Notes under the pieces: generated by a model | What the model was told of the DNA's origin: nothing | Databases searched by the model: none | What the model saw: the letters and a program-made list of their open reading frames with translations, nothing else | Shown: positions 45,284-58,750 of the stretch, in pieces | How the letters are laid out: the number at the start of each line of letters is the position of its first letter | Position numbering within the stretch: the first letter of the stretch is position 1 | From: Lojkania enalia | Taxonomy: Eukaryota > Ascomycota > Dothideomycetes > Pleosporales | Reading direction: 5' to 3' | Length of the DNA: 64,000 bases | NCBI GenBank assembly: GCA_010094045.1 | Contig: ML986622.1 | Coordinates: 62,001-126,000, forward strand | Translations under genes and position numbers: made by a program

Positions 45284-47625
45284 TTTCACTGTAATGAATG
45301 CACGAATAGCAAAACTGAGGAAGCACAGCGAGTACAAATATCTACACATGTCGCCAAACACCAATCTCAAAAGAACCATTCCGTCCAATTAAAGTCTCCG
45401 CTCGCTCATTCAATCTCCCGACGCCCGAACGCAAAGCACGAGACGTGGCATGGAAAAATACATCTTCCACGAAATAAATATCATGCTCTGCGACGCTGAA
45501 TTTACGATTGGATCTTCCGTGTATATTGCGATGGGGCGCGGGGTACTTCGTCGGAAGATTCCGGCATTTAATAAGTGTAATATATGAGAAACAGTCGCTC
45601 GCTTCGAACGACGAGCGTATCGTTCGTAATAGTTGAGTGGGCACTTGTAGGGTGGGTAATGAAGGGGCTAGGTTTGGATTTGGTTATTAAAGGTTGGATG
45701 TAAGGTGTATTGGGAATCGAGGTGGCTGTGGAGGAAATTGTAGACTTGTTCTACCAAGGTGGATTCGTCACGGAATGCTCGAATGTGGGATTTTAATACA
45801 AGTTTTATGAGCCTATATAAGGCAATGGAAAGAGGGGATGCGGACGAATTATCCTTAGGAGTGGTTGCTCCGGCTAGGCCTGAAAACACTATCTATGAAC
45901 TAAATTTATCTATTCCGAGTCAATGAGGCTTTGAGCGTATATGCTTGCAACGCCTCGAGAGAAACCCAAGTTCCAAGGAATCATGGGTTCGGTCCATGTC
46001 TTAATTTCCCTCCACCAGCCAATTAGAATTTCGATGCATGACTCGCTTAACCTGGTCTTCAGACTGTGGCCGTGGCTCAAAGGATTGGGATGTGGTGCGA
46101 CCATGGAGTATGACGATATATTAAATAAGAGGGGGTTAACGTAAGCCTTGACGAGTTATGTGAGAATAATTAGGGGTTGTACAGTACTCTAGGACTGGGG
46201 GCTGGGTTTGAGGTAGACGTGGGAGGAAGTGTGTTGGTGCTCGGAGCACGATGCATCTAAGCAATGTGCTGAACGAGTTGATGTATACTGAGAATTTGAA
46301 GGTTCTACTGAGCTACTACTAGGTCTTGCGTCATTGGATTTGATGTGTGCATTTACGTACTTAGTGCTTGAATTTCTAGGGTGGATGATAAAACGAGGAT
46401 TTAACATCTTCCCGAAGACCCTCTAGCAGATCTCAATCCGGTGATCTAGCACCACGTGGATGCCCCAGGTATTCGAAGGGCTGTCGGGATCCGACAGCAT
46501 GCTTAATACCAACCCGTACATGTTTCGATATCCGAGAATATATTTCCATGCAGTAAACTCACAACCAAATCAGGATAATGATCAGAACTTACGTCTATCC
46601 TCTATGCTAATCTACCAGTTGAACTTCATGTCTCTGACTCAATTCCCTGCATTAAATGTTTCCTATAGTAAAATATTTGGAACGTACTCTAGATTTCATA
46701 CCACATCGGGGCAACACTAGACGAAGAATTAATTCCTGCTTGTTCTTCCATCCGCAAACCAGGTCCCGCTATCACACAGGTACCTCCCGTGAAGGCGGTA
46801 GTTATAAACCCCCCCCTCTCCGGGATCCTGAGCGAGGGTCGCGGATTCATACCGCTTTACGATGTGCTACATGCAGTATATACGCGGCACGCCGTCACTT
46901 CGGCGGTCTGTGGCGCTGTTTAGAATCCTTCGAAACACGTTTCTGGAAAATGCAAGCCAATACGAAGTCTGCATCGGACATTCCGTTGACTGCATAAAGA
47001 TTTGGAGCATGCGTCATGATTAATGACGGAAGAGCCCAGGCAAGACTTTACTGTCAGATTGTTGGCGAAAGGAATTATTAGAAATTACTCTGGCGAGTTG
47101 TTCTGTTAATAGATGTGCATACTGTTTGGAGGACGCGTTCTGCAGAGGAACACAAGCGAGGCGCCGGCGGACTGGATAGAGTGACTGGGGGCCAGAATCG
47201 GCGGTTGGAGGATTGTTCGGTCTCTAACGGTTTACGCGCGGTCGTGTGACTGTGGCGTGCATGAGTATTCATCGATTGGCTGTGTCGTGAATGAGAATGT
47301 TGGATCCAGTGGAGACATTTGCTGTGTAATTCTGAGAAGGGGATTTAGAATGCCCGTGGGAGAGTACAGATATCGGATATTAGGAAAATCTCACTTCTAT
47401 TGTTCCGATGTACTCCATTTCAAGCGTTTATGAAGTGGTGACACAATCGAACTTTCTTGTGAAACATACCGAAAAAATCAACATTCTAAGAGGCAGCTAT
47501 TTGTGTTTGGCGGACATTGGTCTGCAAAGCAATGATTGAGAACCAAGGCGCAAGCACACAAACTCTAAATGTATATACATTATATATTATACACGGGAAT
47601 TCTGCTTGATATGTGCCTAGCTTTA
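45284..47625. other. Gene-free 2.3-kb stretch
   Basis: This holds the promoter of the esterase and the 3' flank of the second Zn2Cys6 gene. It is moderately A/T-rich. Short frames exist but none resembles a protein family, and no tRNA or repeat is clear. Confidence 0.45.
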
Positions 47626-49520
47626 CTATATCTTCACATACCGATCAAAACTTTCTCCACTCCGTAGTAGATAATTGACTCCCACTTGCCGTTCCGCCAT
47701 ATTGACTGATACGAAGACATCCTGCACTCGCCTTTCCTCTGAGATATCGCTCGCACTTTTGCATTTGTGGCCTAGGGGTAACCAATTATCCGGGCCTGGC
47801 TCCACCACTTCCGCGAGACCTTCCTCAAGCTTCACGCATTGTATCGCGACCATGCCTGCCCCGTATGAATCCCAGACACCCTCTCGCCGCCTGCAGTTCA
47901 ATAAGAGAGCAATAGCTCTTCTGCGTAGGATAGGGTCTCGGCAACGGCAGGCGGTAACAAACAAGGGAACGATTGGAGACAGCTCGAAAGACGGTGAGAA
48001 TGAGGACGGTTTTCGACTTGGCATATGCGATCCAGAGGTCTCAGGTGGTAAAGTAGCGGGTCTGGTTGGTGGATGTGGACTAGGGAGGAATACAAAAGTC
48101 GATGTTCCCGGAGGCGGAGCTGGTGTACACGTCCCTGGATTTGGAGCAATGGGTCGGTGCTTTACTGGCTGTGGTGTCGTGGTGGATAGCGGAGGAGATT
48201 CGGATGAGCGAGACGAGGGCTTCGAAGCTGGCCGGTTCAATATAGGAAGAGTTTCTCCGAGGTCAACGATGGTTTGGAATGAATTTACGAAGGAGTCCCA
48301 GGACCCCTCTGTCCTGAGTCCTGCGCCAGCCGCAACTATTGTACGTGCCATGATAGCATATATCCTCAGCAGAGTATTTCCAGCATATGTTTTTGGATCT
48401 GCATGCTCCATTGGAGCCAAATTTGATTGGTATTTTTCAAAGCTGGTCTCCCAAGCTTCTAATGAGCCCATTAAAGCGGCGTACATCTCAAGCCAACGGG
48501 GGTGCTCAAGGGCGCTGGGTTTGATATTTGCGATCCCAGCTATCCACATCATACAGCGTAAGAGCCCAACGAGATCATCCCGAGCATTAGCGTTTTTAGC
48601 GTAGACATCAGGTATTCGGGGACACTCCGGAGCGTTGTCAAAGCTATAATCATACGGTGCGGTATTGTCCGAGAATGTCATGGCCTGTAGATCGAAACGA
48701 AAGAGAACGTTGGCGATCGATTCCTGAGAAGCTGTCCACCCAATCATTGCGGGTAAGCTACGCTTGTGTTGGCCTAAGATGCGCAGTCCGTTTTGCAAGT
48801 GCATATTTGCAGCCCTATAGTTTCCCGCGAGGTTCTCGTAACATGTAAATATGATGCAGGCGATAAGGATCTTTTCTACGTCTACCCTGCCTTCGTTGTG
48901 CGCCGTAAGAAGGCTATTAGAATGCTTGACAGCTCGCATGTACTGCACAAATGCGAAGTCATCCGTCTGGTTAGTAAAAATTGGTGCAATGGACTCGAAT
49001 CGCTCATGCAGAGTGCTCAAAGCTAGGATGCCGTGCTTGATAGCCGGCTCAACGTGGCTCAACTGCAGGATTTTCTGACTCCAGAGATCCGATTCAAAGA
49101 ATTCAGTCCATTTCGGGAGTGTTCTGGTTTGAAAGTAAAAGAACGAGCGGTTCTCGGCAGCTTCGGGTGAAAGACTTCTAGATGGATTCCTTGGCACATT
49201 GGTAGAAGAAGGCTTCTGCGGCACCACTAGAAATGACGAATTCCGAAAGGAGGCCGCAGTGAGAGGAGACTGGTCTCGGGACCGTCCGATGTGCTTATAG
49301 CCTTCACATTTGCGGCCTGTCTTCGTGCATCGCTGGCATTCTGGCTTAGCTTCGTCGCACTTGACTCTTCGTATCCTGAAGGCGGATCAGCATATCATGA
49401 GCCCCCCCTAACGCGATATTGAGGTGCACGAGAAGAACATCCCCACCTGCAAGTCTCGCATCCAGTCTTGACCCGGAGCTTGTACTGACGTTCAAGCTGG
49501 CGCAGCTTGGTCTCGTCCAT
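47626..49520 (-). CDS. Zn2Cys6 fungal-type transcription factor
   Basis: Exons 49520-49447 and 49375-47626 give about 607 residues. The intron splits the cluster after CETC: CETCR|IRRVKCDEAKPECQRCTKTGRKC has the canonical six-cysteine spacing, residues about 21-47. A Ser-rich stretch follows, then helical regulatory sequence typical of the fungal-specific TF region (FFYFQTRTLPKWTEFFESDLWSQKILQLSHVEPAIKHGILALSTLHE and LIACIIFTCYENLAGNYRAANMHLQNGLRIL). A proline-rich linker lies at residues about 395-450. Members with this C-terminal layout regulate diverse pathways, and the target cannot be inferred. Two in-frame upstream ATGs exist before 49520; the chosen one gives the shortest N-terminus before the cluster. 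Confidence 0.88.
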
Positions 49521-51308
49521 AGTGATCTTGCAGCAGCGTCTCAACCGCGCTATCGTCGGGTATATATCTCGTGATGCATGATGAGGCAAGTAGCCTGACC
49601 TTATATCAGTATAGTAAGTGGTGACAGCTGGAGCACTGTGGCTGAGTCTTGGGGAGACGTCTATTGCGCCGGGCTTCGGGTTTATGAGTTAAGCCTGTTG
49701 GCCCCTGTTGGCTAACCCGCTTTAAGTTGCCCTCTCCCCTCCTCGTCGCTGTCTGCCTCGCCAAAACAGTTCTCGTTGTGACATGGAGCCTGGGCCTATA
49801 CGACTGTTGCGCGCCCGTCTGGCACCTGGAACATGAGATAATCGCGCCCGCCGCACCTCGATCCTTCTCAGGATTAGGCAGCGATGATAGGCCCCTGTTG
49901 TGCTGGACGTTTCGCCTTGGCGCCCCTAGAGAAGCCGCCCGCCAGGCCAGTCTTTAAATAAGCCCAATAGGCGCCTGCAGGAGCTTGCGGTTCGGATGCT
50001 GTTCGTACCCCGAGATACAACGATTCTCCGTGCCCGTGTCCCGATATCTAGGCTGGTGCTGTTGTGGGAGATCCGATTCGGCGTGTAGAAACGATCCCTG
50101 TAGCCCTTCGCTGCCGCGTAGACGACGCGTCCCATTGCCCGATCCTATATCGGAACAGGAGACAGTCTGTCGGGATGGTGCCAAATTCTACTCATTAGCC
50201 TATCAATATGCCATAATGGAGTTGGTACGGTGTTGGAAAAGGACACTACCACTGGTCAACCGGTAGATAAGCGCCTATCCCGATATCGCAGGCATTGGTC
50301 CAGAATGTCCTGGCAAAGACAGAGTCACGAGGTGGAATAGAGACTCTAGGCTCGAGTTAATCAGGAAAAATACAGTGCATTCCGAATGTTGTCAAGCCTT
50401 GGCCAACTCAATCTCCAGGACGAATTTTGCCAGAAGACTAGACCGAATCACTGTGGAACAGGGTCCAGAGTCGGAGTCGTTCCAGGGAAGGTTGGGTTGC
50501 ATTGAAAGACTTGTTTTGAGTAAGTTACGCGGAAGAGCCTCGGCTCCAGCTGAATGGCATGCGAAGTGGCAACCGTGAAGTTGCTCGGAAGCTATGGGGC
50601 GGAAGCTAGCATAACCTTAGAAAGTAACAAGACTACAATTTAAGTCAGCCTATATGTGCCTTAAATCGCCTATAGAGCCTCCGTCTTCCCGTGCGCGTTA
50701 GTGGCGCACGAGTTGATGATTGGCTACGTACTGATATAATATGTAAGTCTGTCTACAGCTTCTGAGCCGAAAGAATAACCACTAGCCAAGTGAAGCTATA
50801 CGACAGTGAAAGTACACCCCCCAAAAAATACTTTACAAAAGAGCCAGGTTTAAAGGGTTTAATACTCTCGTTGAAATCAAACCAGTAGACATGATTACCT
50901 TGCAACTTCGTTTGTTGCTTCTTTTTTTGTAGCTCTGAGTAAGTCAAATACTTAGGAAGCAAAGCTACGTACCCTTTTTCATCGACACGAGATGACCGGA
51001 TTGAGCAAATTGCCGAATAGGAGTTACGAAAGGGGGAAATACGCGAGCTGTTTCCTTGTCACAATGAAATGGACCCCAAACGCCTAAACATTTTCATAAG
51101 GATTAGCATACCGCCCTCCCGCCTCTCGTTCATGGCGACTGCTAATTTCACATCGACAATTCCCCAGGCGTAAGACCATTCTCATCAAAACGTAGACGGA
51201 GGCGACGAAGGAGAAGCAAAGTCCTGGCGCTAGTGGAAGAGTAAGCAACTCAACCTCGATGAAGGAACAGCCATCTCCGTTCTCTCATTAAAGCAATACC
51301 GAATTTGA
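49521..51308. other. Gene-poor stretch, partly A/T-rich
   Basis: Promoter of the Zn2Cys6 gene on the left, then unassigned DNA towards the broken dehydrogenase. No coding frame with family resemblance. The part near 50600-51000 is A/T-rich. Confidence 0.45.
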
Positions 51309-52340
51309 TTACGGATCGTCGACTGAAGAAAATCGCGGCAGTAGAACTGGTTTGATCAGAGACGTTTTATACTTGTCCTCAAGCGCCTTCTCAAACTCAT
51401 CAACCTTCAAATGAGGGTCAATGATGGCAGCCGCGGGAAATAGTAGGAGAATATCCACAGGATAATATTTTACCAGCTTATCAACCAGGAGCTTCCCTTG
51501 TCGATACCACTGTATCATTTGTGGAATATGCTGTTCACTCCTCAGTGTCAGAGCTCACTTCTCCAAGGCTCAGTCGATGCTTGCCTTCGACGGCTTTGCG
51601 TTGCCTTGAATGGACCCACGAATCGGCTTTCCGTACTGGACGTGGTCAGATACAATGTCCAGTAGCAACAGAATATCCAAATATCAAGCTTACAGTCAAC
51701 ATATCGGCCTCATTAATCTAGATTTTTCCTCACACCATACTAACCAAAATCATCTGGCCATCGGGAGCCAAAATCAGTACACATGGCACTCAGATTTCCC
51801 GTAGTATCAACCGTAGTATCGACAGTAGTATTCATAATAGTCGGTACAGTATCTTTAATCGCACTGACAAGCTCAGCGCCTAGATCCTCAAACGGAGAAG
51901 TATTAATAACATGCGTCGGTACAATCTCCGCTAACTCAAACTCGACTTCACCATATTAAACCCAATAATAGCCCGATATGCTTGAAGTTTAGTAGTCTAC
52001 AAGACCATTAGTTGACATCTTCACTCATCAGCAACCTCCAAGCGGAACGCTAAAACACTGTCCAATTTACCATACCCGCCCNNNNNNNNNNNNNNNNNNN
52101 NNNNNNNNNNNNNNNNNNNNNNNNNNNNNNNNNNNNNNNNNNNNNNNNNNNNNNNNNNNNNNNNNNNNNNNNNNNNNNNNNCCTAAACACCACAACCCGC
52201 CCCCATTCCACGCCCTTCCCCTTCGCTCCCCCCAAACTGCCATACCTTAACTGCCGAACTTGCCTTCACAAGCGCCTTGCCCGAGAAACTGCTCTGTCCG
52301 AAATGGCCTCCAGCCATGAACCTTCTATCTCCGCATCTAA
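51309..52340 (-). pseudogene. Broken zinc-type alcohol dehydrogenase (MDR), interrupted by an assembly gap
   Basis: Fragments in family order are readable on the minus strand. Upstream of the gap: GGHFGQSSFSGKALVKASSAVKV (about 52325-52260). Just below the gap: GAGMVNWTV. Then YRAIIGFNMVKS followed, one base out of phase, by ELAEIVPTHVINTSPFEDLG, then AIKDTVPTIMNTTVDTTVDTTGN. Last comes MIQWYRQGKLLVDKLVKYYP, then FEKALEDKYKTSLIKPVLL, ending near 51309. These match the NAD-binding and C-terminal parts of aryl/cinnamyl-type alcohol dehydrogenases (MDR superfamily). The frame breaks near 51950 and again between 51730 and 51540, and VDTT is duplicated in tandem. The N-terminal catalytic zinc part is not visible beyond 52340. 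Confidence 0.7.
52082..52181. other. Assembly gap (100 N)
   Basis: Exactly 100 N, the usual convention for a gap of unknown size. It falls inside the broken alcohol dehydrogenase, so the missing DNA may include part of that gene or inserted repeat sequence. Confidence 0.99.
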
Positions 52341-53280
52341 AAATAGCCGTCTCGCAAACCGTATTCAGCGCCCAAAAATCTTTGCATAGACCTGCGTGTC
52401 AATCAGCAAACATTTTTGGATAGAAACAAGGGTGGAGCGCGCCAAGCATAACTCTCAACCATCCATCCAGTCCAATTCCACACTAAAAGCTTCGCTTTGA
52501 GCGCCATGCTACCCGAAAGCTGATCGGTAAATCCCGAAAACCATATATATGCGTAGAACGCAGTCTGATATCTTTACCAGACCCCTTTCTACATACCTAA
52601 AGCAGGGTATTTGACTCGTTATATTACACTATACTGCAATCGCAGGCTCTACACTGCGCTTAAGAATTGCATACGTGCACGCACAATACTCCAAACCACA
52701 TTTAGGCACCAATATAGCATTCTGTAGCTCCATTTTTCCCGCCCCGTTGGCCCCTTACCCTGACGGTTAGGCCCAAGGGCCTTATAAGCCTGGTATACCT
52801 AGTTCACAACTAACAATCCGAACTGAGATACTGATATTGAAAAGTATGACGATAGTATGCTTGCAATGTGACGCTTAGCCATGTAAGTCCTCACTATATG
52901 GTTTCTATCCTAAATCCGCTATTAGGATATAATAAATTATACCTTCAGAAACTTCAACATGGTTCTAGCCAGACTTGTATTCGCGGCACAGTACTCATTT
53001 CCCTTCATCCATGTACAAATCCTGATGACTACAAAGAAAGAAAGATAATATATAGGTAAGATAGTATATTACAATAACACCTTAATATCTTCATACAGAT
53101 TCATGTTCTATCCAAAAAAAAAAAATAATTTCGTACAGCTTGCAAGATATATTTATACAGCCCATTACGTATACACGACGGTCCCCAATACCCCACAATC
53201 CTCCTTTGTAAAGGTAGATGTTACGCCCCATTCCAACACCCATCACTAGTCTACGCTGCACTCATAGGCGATTGTTCAAA
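52341..53280. other. Gene-free A/T-rich stretch
   Basis: Between the broken dehydrogenase and the PPR-like gene. The part from about 52560 to 53200 is A/T-rich with many TA steps and a short A run at about 53117-53127. Nothing coding is supported. Confidence 0.45.
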
Positions 53281-55381
53281 CTACGCTTTCCCCTCCTCCC
53301 CCCTCCTCTCTAACACCAACTTCTTGACCCGATAAGCCTTCTTGTCAAACACGTCCCTCCCCCTCCTATGATCCTGGTAATTTAGTCTGTGTAAATAATG
53401 TGCCATCCTCGCCCTCTGCTCTTTATATGGCCGCTTCTCCTCTTCGGAGACGAGCTCTGAATTGATCAGCTTATCGTACAAGCCGAATATCTTCCTCAGG
53501 GCAAGGAGCGCATGCTGCCTGTCGCTACCGTCTAGAGGCGACAAGTCGGGATACTTTCCCGCCCCAATGCCGAGCTGGATTCTGAGGTTCTCGGCCACGG
53601 GCTGGAGATGGGCTAGGGCATCCATGTAATCCCGGCCCGTGGCGAGCGGGAAGTCGATTGCGAGCTCGGCGTACTTAGCAATCACTCGCGCGTCTGCGTC
53701 TTCGAGGGTGGCGGACATGATATCAAGGATCTGGGTTGCGTGATTGAGCGAGTTGTGGTTGTTCTTGTCCCTATTGCAAGTGCTCATAGCAATCCTAAAG
53801 ATCCCTGGACGCGGTTCTAGTCCCCCGTTCACCAGATATGTCTTGAGCATTTCAACTGTCTTGGCTGACGACCGGTTCTGGCGCAACAAGCGCAGACGGA
53901 ACGTGAGACTGTTCAGATCCGGGACGATACCGTATGTGACCGGGTCGATCAAGAGATCCCAGTACTTGTCTGCTGCTTGGGGAGCAGCGACCTTTTGGCA
54001 AGCTTCCAAGATCAAGGAGAGCGTATTGTTGGAAGGTTTGGCGTAGCCAAGTGGATTGGATACCGCCCCGTCTATGCCTGGATCGGCAATTGGTAAGAAC
54101 TCTTCTCCCCGCATAGGAGCCTTTTCAGGACTGAGGTGATCATCGTCGTAACGAAACTCTTCCAAGACCTTGGGGGCTCGTAGAGGTGGTAGTCCGGCTT
54201 TAAGACGTTCTGGGGTTCCCAACCGCGGCACAGATCGCGGAATATCCATGGTCTGCTCAACAAGCGAAAGTACATCGTCCCAATCTCTAGGCCGGCTGCC
54301 AATCAACAGGAGGCGGCCCATCGAGCAGACCAATTCTTCCTTAATGACAATGTCAGTATTCCTCCATTTGATGATCACTTCCTCCCAAATACGTCTTCCT
54401 TCAATAACACCGCGCTCCCGTCGTATGGCTTCTTGCTCCCCCGTTTCCCCTATAGGTCTCCCAACAAGTAGGCTTTGCCGTATCGCATTAAGTATTGTGG
54501 CGTACGTAATTCCATTTGCGGCTGCGGGTCCGGTTCCGGGAATTTTCGCTACTACGCCCCACAATGCATCCATATCATTTGCCCTAGCACATACTTTTAA
54601 AATAGCATTGGTGTGTATTATGCTTGGCTGAACGCGGGAATTCGGTGCAGAAAGCGAATGATACACAGAAAGTGCTTTCTCGAGAGAACCGCTGTGATGT
54701 GCGTTCGCAGACAATCCACGTAAGAGGATGGTATAAGTGTAAGAGTCGGGGAATTGGGCGCGCTTCTTCATCTGAAGCAAGAAATAAGTCTAGGAACAAC
54801 GCGAGGGGCTATGAGCTTACATCATTATATACTTTGAGCGCTTGAGCAACCTTTTCCTTGTAGAGAAGGTGGTCGATGATGTGATTCCAGCTAACAATGC
54901 ACTGCATCGAGTGACTGGCCATACGCACGAGTTGGAGCATCTCCATCACTTTATCCTTCCTTAGCTGCCTCTTGACGAAGTTGGCGAGCTCCAGTGGGTC
55001 TGTGAGGTATTGCAGCTCCTTTTTACGCTGATTCCAATCCTTTGCCGAAACAGTTGGGTCGCATTGCCCAAGCTTCCTAGACGCATCTACGGAAGTTTGT
55101 CGTGATGCTATGTTGTTCCTTGTAAGAGCTTTGAACTCCTTCTTCTTTAGCCCCGCGAACTGGGCAGACTCCCTCCATTTCTCGCTGCCGGACCGATACG
55201 CATCATCAGCTTTGGAAAGCTCGGAGAGCTGGGAACCGTCGCGGAGCGTGGGGGTAGACGTCTGCATGAAGTTTCTGAACAGAAGCGAAGGGGCGGCATT
55301 GTGGTGGAGGCTCTGCACATTAGTATGGGATGCTTCGAGCGCCTGGATGCATCGCCAGAGGCAGGCGCGACAATTAAGCAT
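53281..55381 (-). CDS. Pentatricopeptide-repeat-like protein, probably mitochondrial
   Basis: Exons 55381-54821 and 54771-53281 give 683 residues. The N-terminus (MLNCRACLWRCIQALEASH) contains Arg and no Asp, consistent with a mitochondrial presequence, and ATG 55381 is the first ATG of the frame. PPR-like units are readable: WNHIIDHLLYKEKVAQALKVYNDMKKRAQFPDSYTYTILLRGLSANA, then LEKALSVYHSLSAPNSRVQPSIIHTNAILKVCARANDMDALWGVVAKIP, then ITYATILNAIRQSLL. The exon joint falls inside the first. The C-terminus is basic (RRGRDVFDKKAYRVKKLVLERRGEE). Such fungal proteins act in mitochondrial RNA handling or ribosome assembly. I cannot say which, nor whether this is an orthologue of a named factor. Confidence 0.85.
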
Positions 55382-58300
55382 AAGTGGATGGAGTATAGGG
55401 CGGCGGCGGAGATGGTGGTTGGCAGCAGTCAAATGGAAGTTCAGACGAATTCCCAAGGTCGGTCGGCATCAGCTCGCCCCGACTGCACCGCGCCAAGAAT
55501 TATCACGTGGTTAGTGCACTGCACTTCAATATCCAAAAACGGAAATGTGATAGCAGGATGGAGTCTGTGGCAGCACTAGAACGCTTGTGCCACGCAATAT
55601 AGTCCGTGCTGCAGATGATGTATACACGTCTCCGGCACTCGCGTCACGCAGGCCGCGGCGGGAAAAACATTGCACTTCAACGTACTTCCGCCGGCCATGT
55701 CGAGCCTCGCGCCGCCGCTGCATTGACAATGATAGCTGCTGGGCTCCGCCAACGCGCAACACCACCGCCCGCAACGACGCTTGTCCTTATCGAACCGGGC
55801 TGTCGGGCCCAACGGCGCGGACAAGGGCTCCGGCGGACGGAAACTTATTGGTGTCTCTGCTGGCGGTCGGGAGCTTTTTAGTGGCAGACATCAGTCCGCT
55901 CCCGGCTTAGCACTGGCTCACCACGCCGCCTGCTCCCAGCCCGCTCCCTCTGGTGCCAATCCATCTCATCCTTCTCGCCAACGTGGCGGGACGAGCTGGC
56001 TGATTACCGTTGCACAGAACAATCCCGTTGGTGCGGCACCTGATGCACGAAATAGACTGGCGCTGTGTCATGGAGCCCGGTGCGAGGACAACGTCGATCG
56101 TGGCTTTGGCGGTTGTGATAGCTGCCCGAGGCACGAGACTGGCTACGGACAAGCAGAGCGCTGTGTCTCTGTAGCCGAGGGAGGGCGCCCAGCGGAAGGG
56201 CTTCGTGTATGTGTGACGATGCGAGAGGAGAGTGTTTTTGTCGTCTTGCTCGTCGAAGCGCATGTGCATGCGATCCCATGGTGTGCGATTGAAGTCCACG
56301 TCCGCCCACCACTCTCGGACCGCGAACCGTCACCGATCGCATGTTCCCCGCACTCTAGGCAGCTCCTCGCAGCGGCAGGTAACCGTCCGGCATTGCTCAG
56401 TCGGCTTCCCGGCGGAGTGACGGCCAAGCCTCCCGGCTGTTCTGCACGGAACCGAATCCTCCTGCTGTGTAACCCACGCATCCACGCCTTGCCAGGTCAA
56501 GGCTCGCACGCACCTTAGCCTCCGCCGTCAGTTAGTCAGGGCCGCCGTTCGTCTGTGATCCTTGTCCGGACCAACACTGGCCCAGAGGTCGAAAAAGCAA
56601 AGCGTTTTGGTGTCGAAGTTAATCTGATGATGAGCCGCTAGGCGCGATCTTGCATCGATATATCAGATCCTAGTGTCGTCGATATAAATTATACACTCAG
56701 AATAATCGAAGCCCGGCCGCAGAGTCTTACAAATGGCCTTCACCTTGCAGACTGTTGCCGCAACGGTCCCTTGGGACGACGAGGCCTGCCATCATGTCAA
56801 CTTCAAACCTACCTACATACGTACAGAAAGTTGGGCAGCGGGCCCTATCGGACCTCGGATATCTGCGCACTCCTGACGAGAGAAGGAGCACAACAAATTT
56901 GAAGCGAACCAGGGCAAGCACAATATCTGTCAGTCGCCTGACCTTGATTGAAAGTAAGGACATGAGTCGTTGTGCAGAGAGAGCGCGGTGAGTGGTCGGT
57001 GAGGCTCCCCATCCTGATCGCGAACCCTGCCCTGCGCCTTTTGGGCGTTTGGCCGACCCCATCACCGCTCTTCGTCACACTTTGCTGCTCATGCGGACGG
57101 CATGTTATTCCCGGAAGCTGATGGGCTCCCTTCCCCAATTGTGCGGCAATCGATACCCAACGTATGCGTTCTTCTGATGTGTGATTGGACCCACAGCGAA
57201 GAATTTTCAATAGCAACCCTGTCGGAAGCACCCACAATCAAAAGACTGTACATCGTGTGTGGTTGCAGCTTGCCTCCGTGTGACTTTGTACAGTTCCATG
57301 ACATGGCGAATTCCTGGCGCAACTGCTGCGATTGGTTGGGCTGGGCGGTCGGAGTAGCAGATGCAGTACATCGACTCACATCTGTGGTGGCGGACAGCGC
57401 ACGCAAAAACAACAGATGAGAGTGCCTGCGCTTGCCGTTTGGGTCGCCGAAGTTGGTGGCCCAAGCACGAGATATCGCCGAGTCCTTCCATACGACGCTG
57501 TGCGTGTGTTCTATTCTGGTGTACAGTTCTGACCTTGACCAACATCCCCAGACATTTATCCAGATAGCCGAGCAACCGCACTTATCTCATACATATACCT
57601 CTCCGCTCTTGATTCCACAAATGGAAACAAGGGCTGATGGTAGGATCTGTGAGCTACGCCAGCTCTTTGGCACTCGGCACTGCAAGCGGCTCGGAGCTAG
57701 TTACCTTTCTTTGGCTCGCGCGCAGCAGCAAGGTTGCTTTGCTGCTGTGTAAGTCGTCGCCTGGGTGATCCCCTCATTTCACTCACATGCGGTTTTGACG
57801 TCGATGGCAGGGGGCCACGTAAGTGGGTCGCATGGAAACGAGGGTTCGAGGTAACCAGGCCCGCTGCCGTCGTTCGCTCCACGTTGCTTGTGGAGTAGCA
57901 AAATGATTATGCAGGGTGAGATTTTCATCGTTGCAGATGCGAGCGAGACGAGTCACATACTCTGCTTGAGCATGGGATGAAACGAATCATTTGACTGATA
58001 TTGGTGAAGGGTAAATATACTGATACAAGTGTTGAGCAAGCGAAGGACAGTGAGAAGGGGGATACATTTTCGGATGTCGAAACACATTACTGTCTACCCC
58101 GCCTCAAGTGTTCCCCAAAAAGGGTTCCCACCGAGATCAGCTTTTGAAACGCGAAAAGAGCCATGTTCCGCAAAGAAAAAAACAGCACACAAGTGTTTCA
58201 AAGCGCCGGTTTGCATGCATAAGGTCTAAGGCCCGAGAATGAAAAGTCTGAAAGCCAATTTTGTGTGAAACCATTGCAAAACAAAACGTGTGGGGGAAGA

Positions 58301-58750
58301 GACGAGGAGGTGACAAAATGAAAGGCCAACATGAACAAGAAACGTATCTAACTCTTTTAACTGCCTCCAAACGTAGGAGCCTCGTTTGCCGCTGACATGT
58401 CAACGTGAAACTAGCCTCCGTGCCAATCCGACGTTCATGAGCCCCAATATACCATGCCTGCCCCTAGAACACCACGAGAAAACCGCGCGAAACTAAAACA
58501 TACAGCCTGCCGCCGCCGCCGGGTGAAAATGCAAGGTGAAATAATAGCTTAAAGATGCAAAACCAGTCCATGCTTCCGTCGTGGGCAATGCAAAGATCCT
58601 CCAGAGGGGAATTCGTTAAAAGTTGCTGACCTTGGGAATTGAGACACGAGATGGCTTGTGCTTTTGATGCACTCATTGTTGGAAGCTGTTCGAGTTTGCA
58701 TCCGCTGCTGAAACGTCAGCCCGTCTCGAAACAAGTCGAACTTGTTGAGC
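55382..58750. other. Gene-free 3.4-kb stretch
   Basis: GC-rich from about 55600 to 56600. Open frames up to 245 codons exist on several overlapping frames, but their translations are Arg/Ser/Gly-rich with no family resemblance or matching introns. It includes the promoter of the PPR-like gene and the 3' flank of the CON7-like gene. Confidence 0.45.

Noticed and set aside
47675..48604. 309-codon open frame on the plus strand
   Set aside because: It lies wholly antisense to the Zn2Cys6 regulator, whose domain structure and intron are convincing; its translation has no family features.
55781..56518. 245-codon plus-strand open frame in a gene-free region
   Set aside because: GC-rich DNA where several frames on both strands stay open together; no domain, intron or coding-like pattern.
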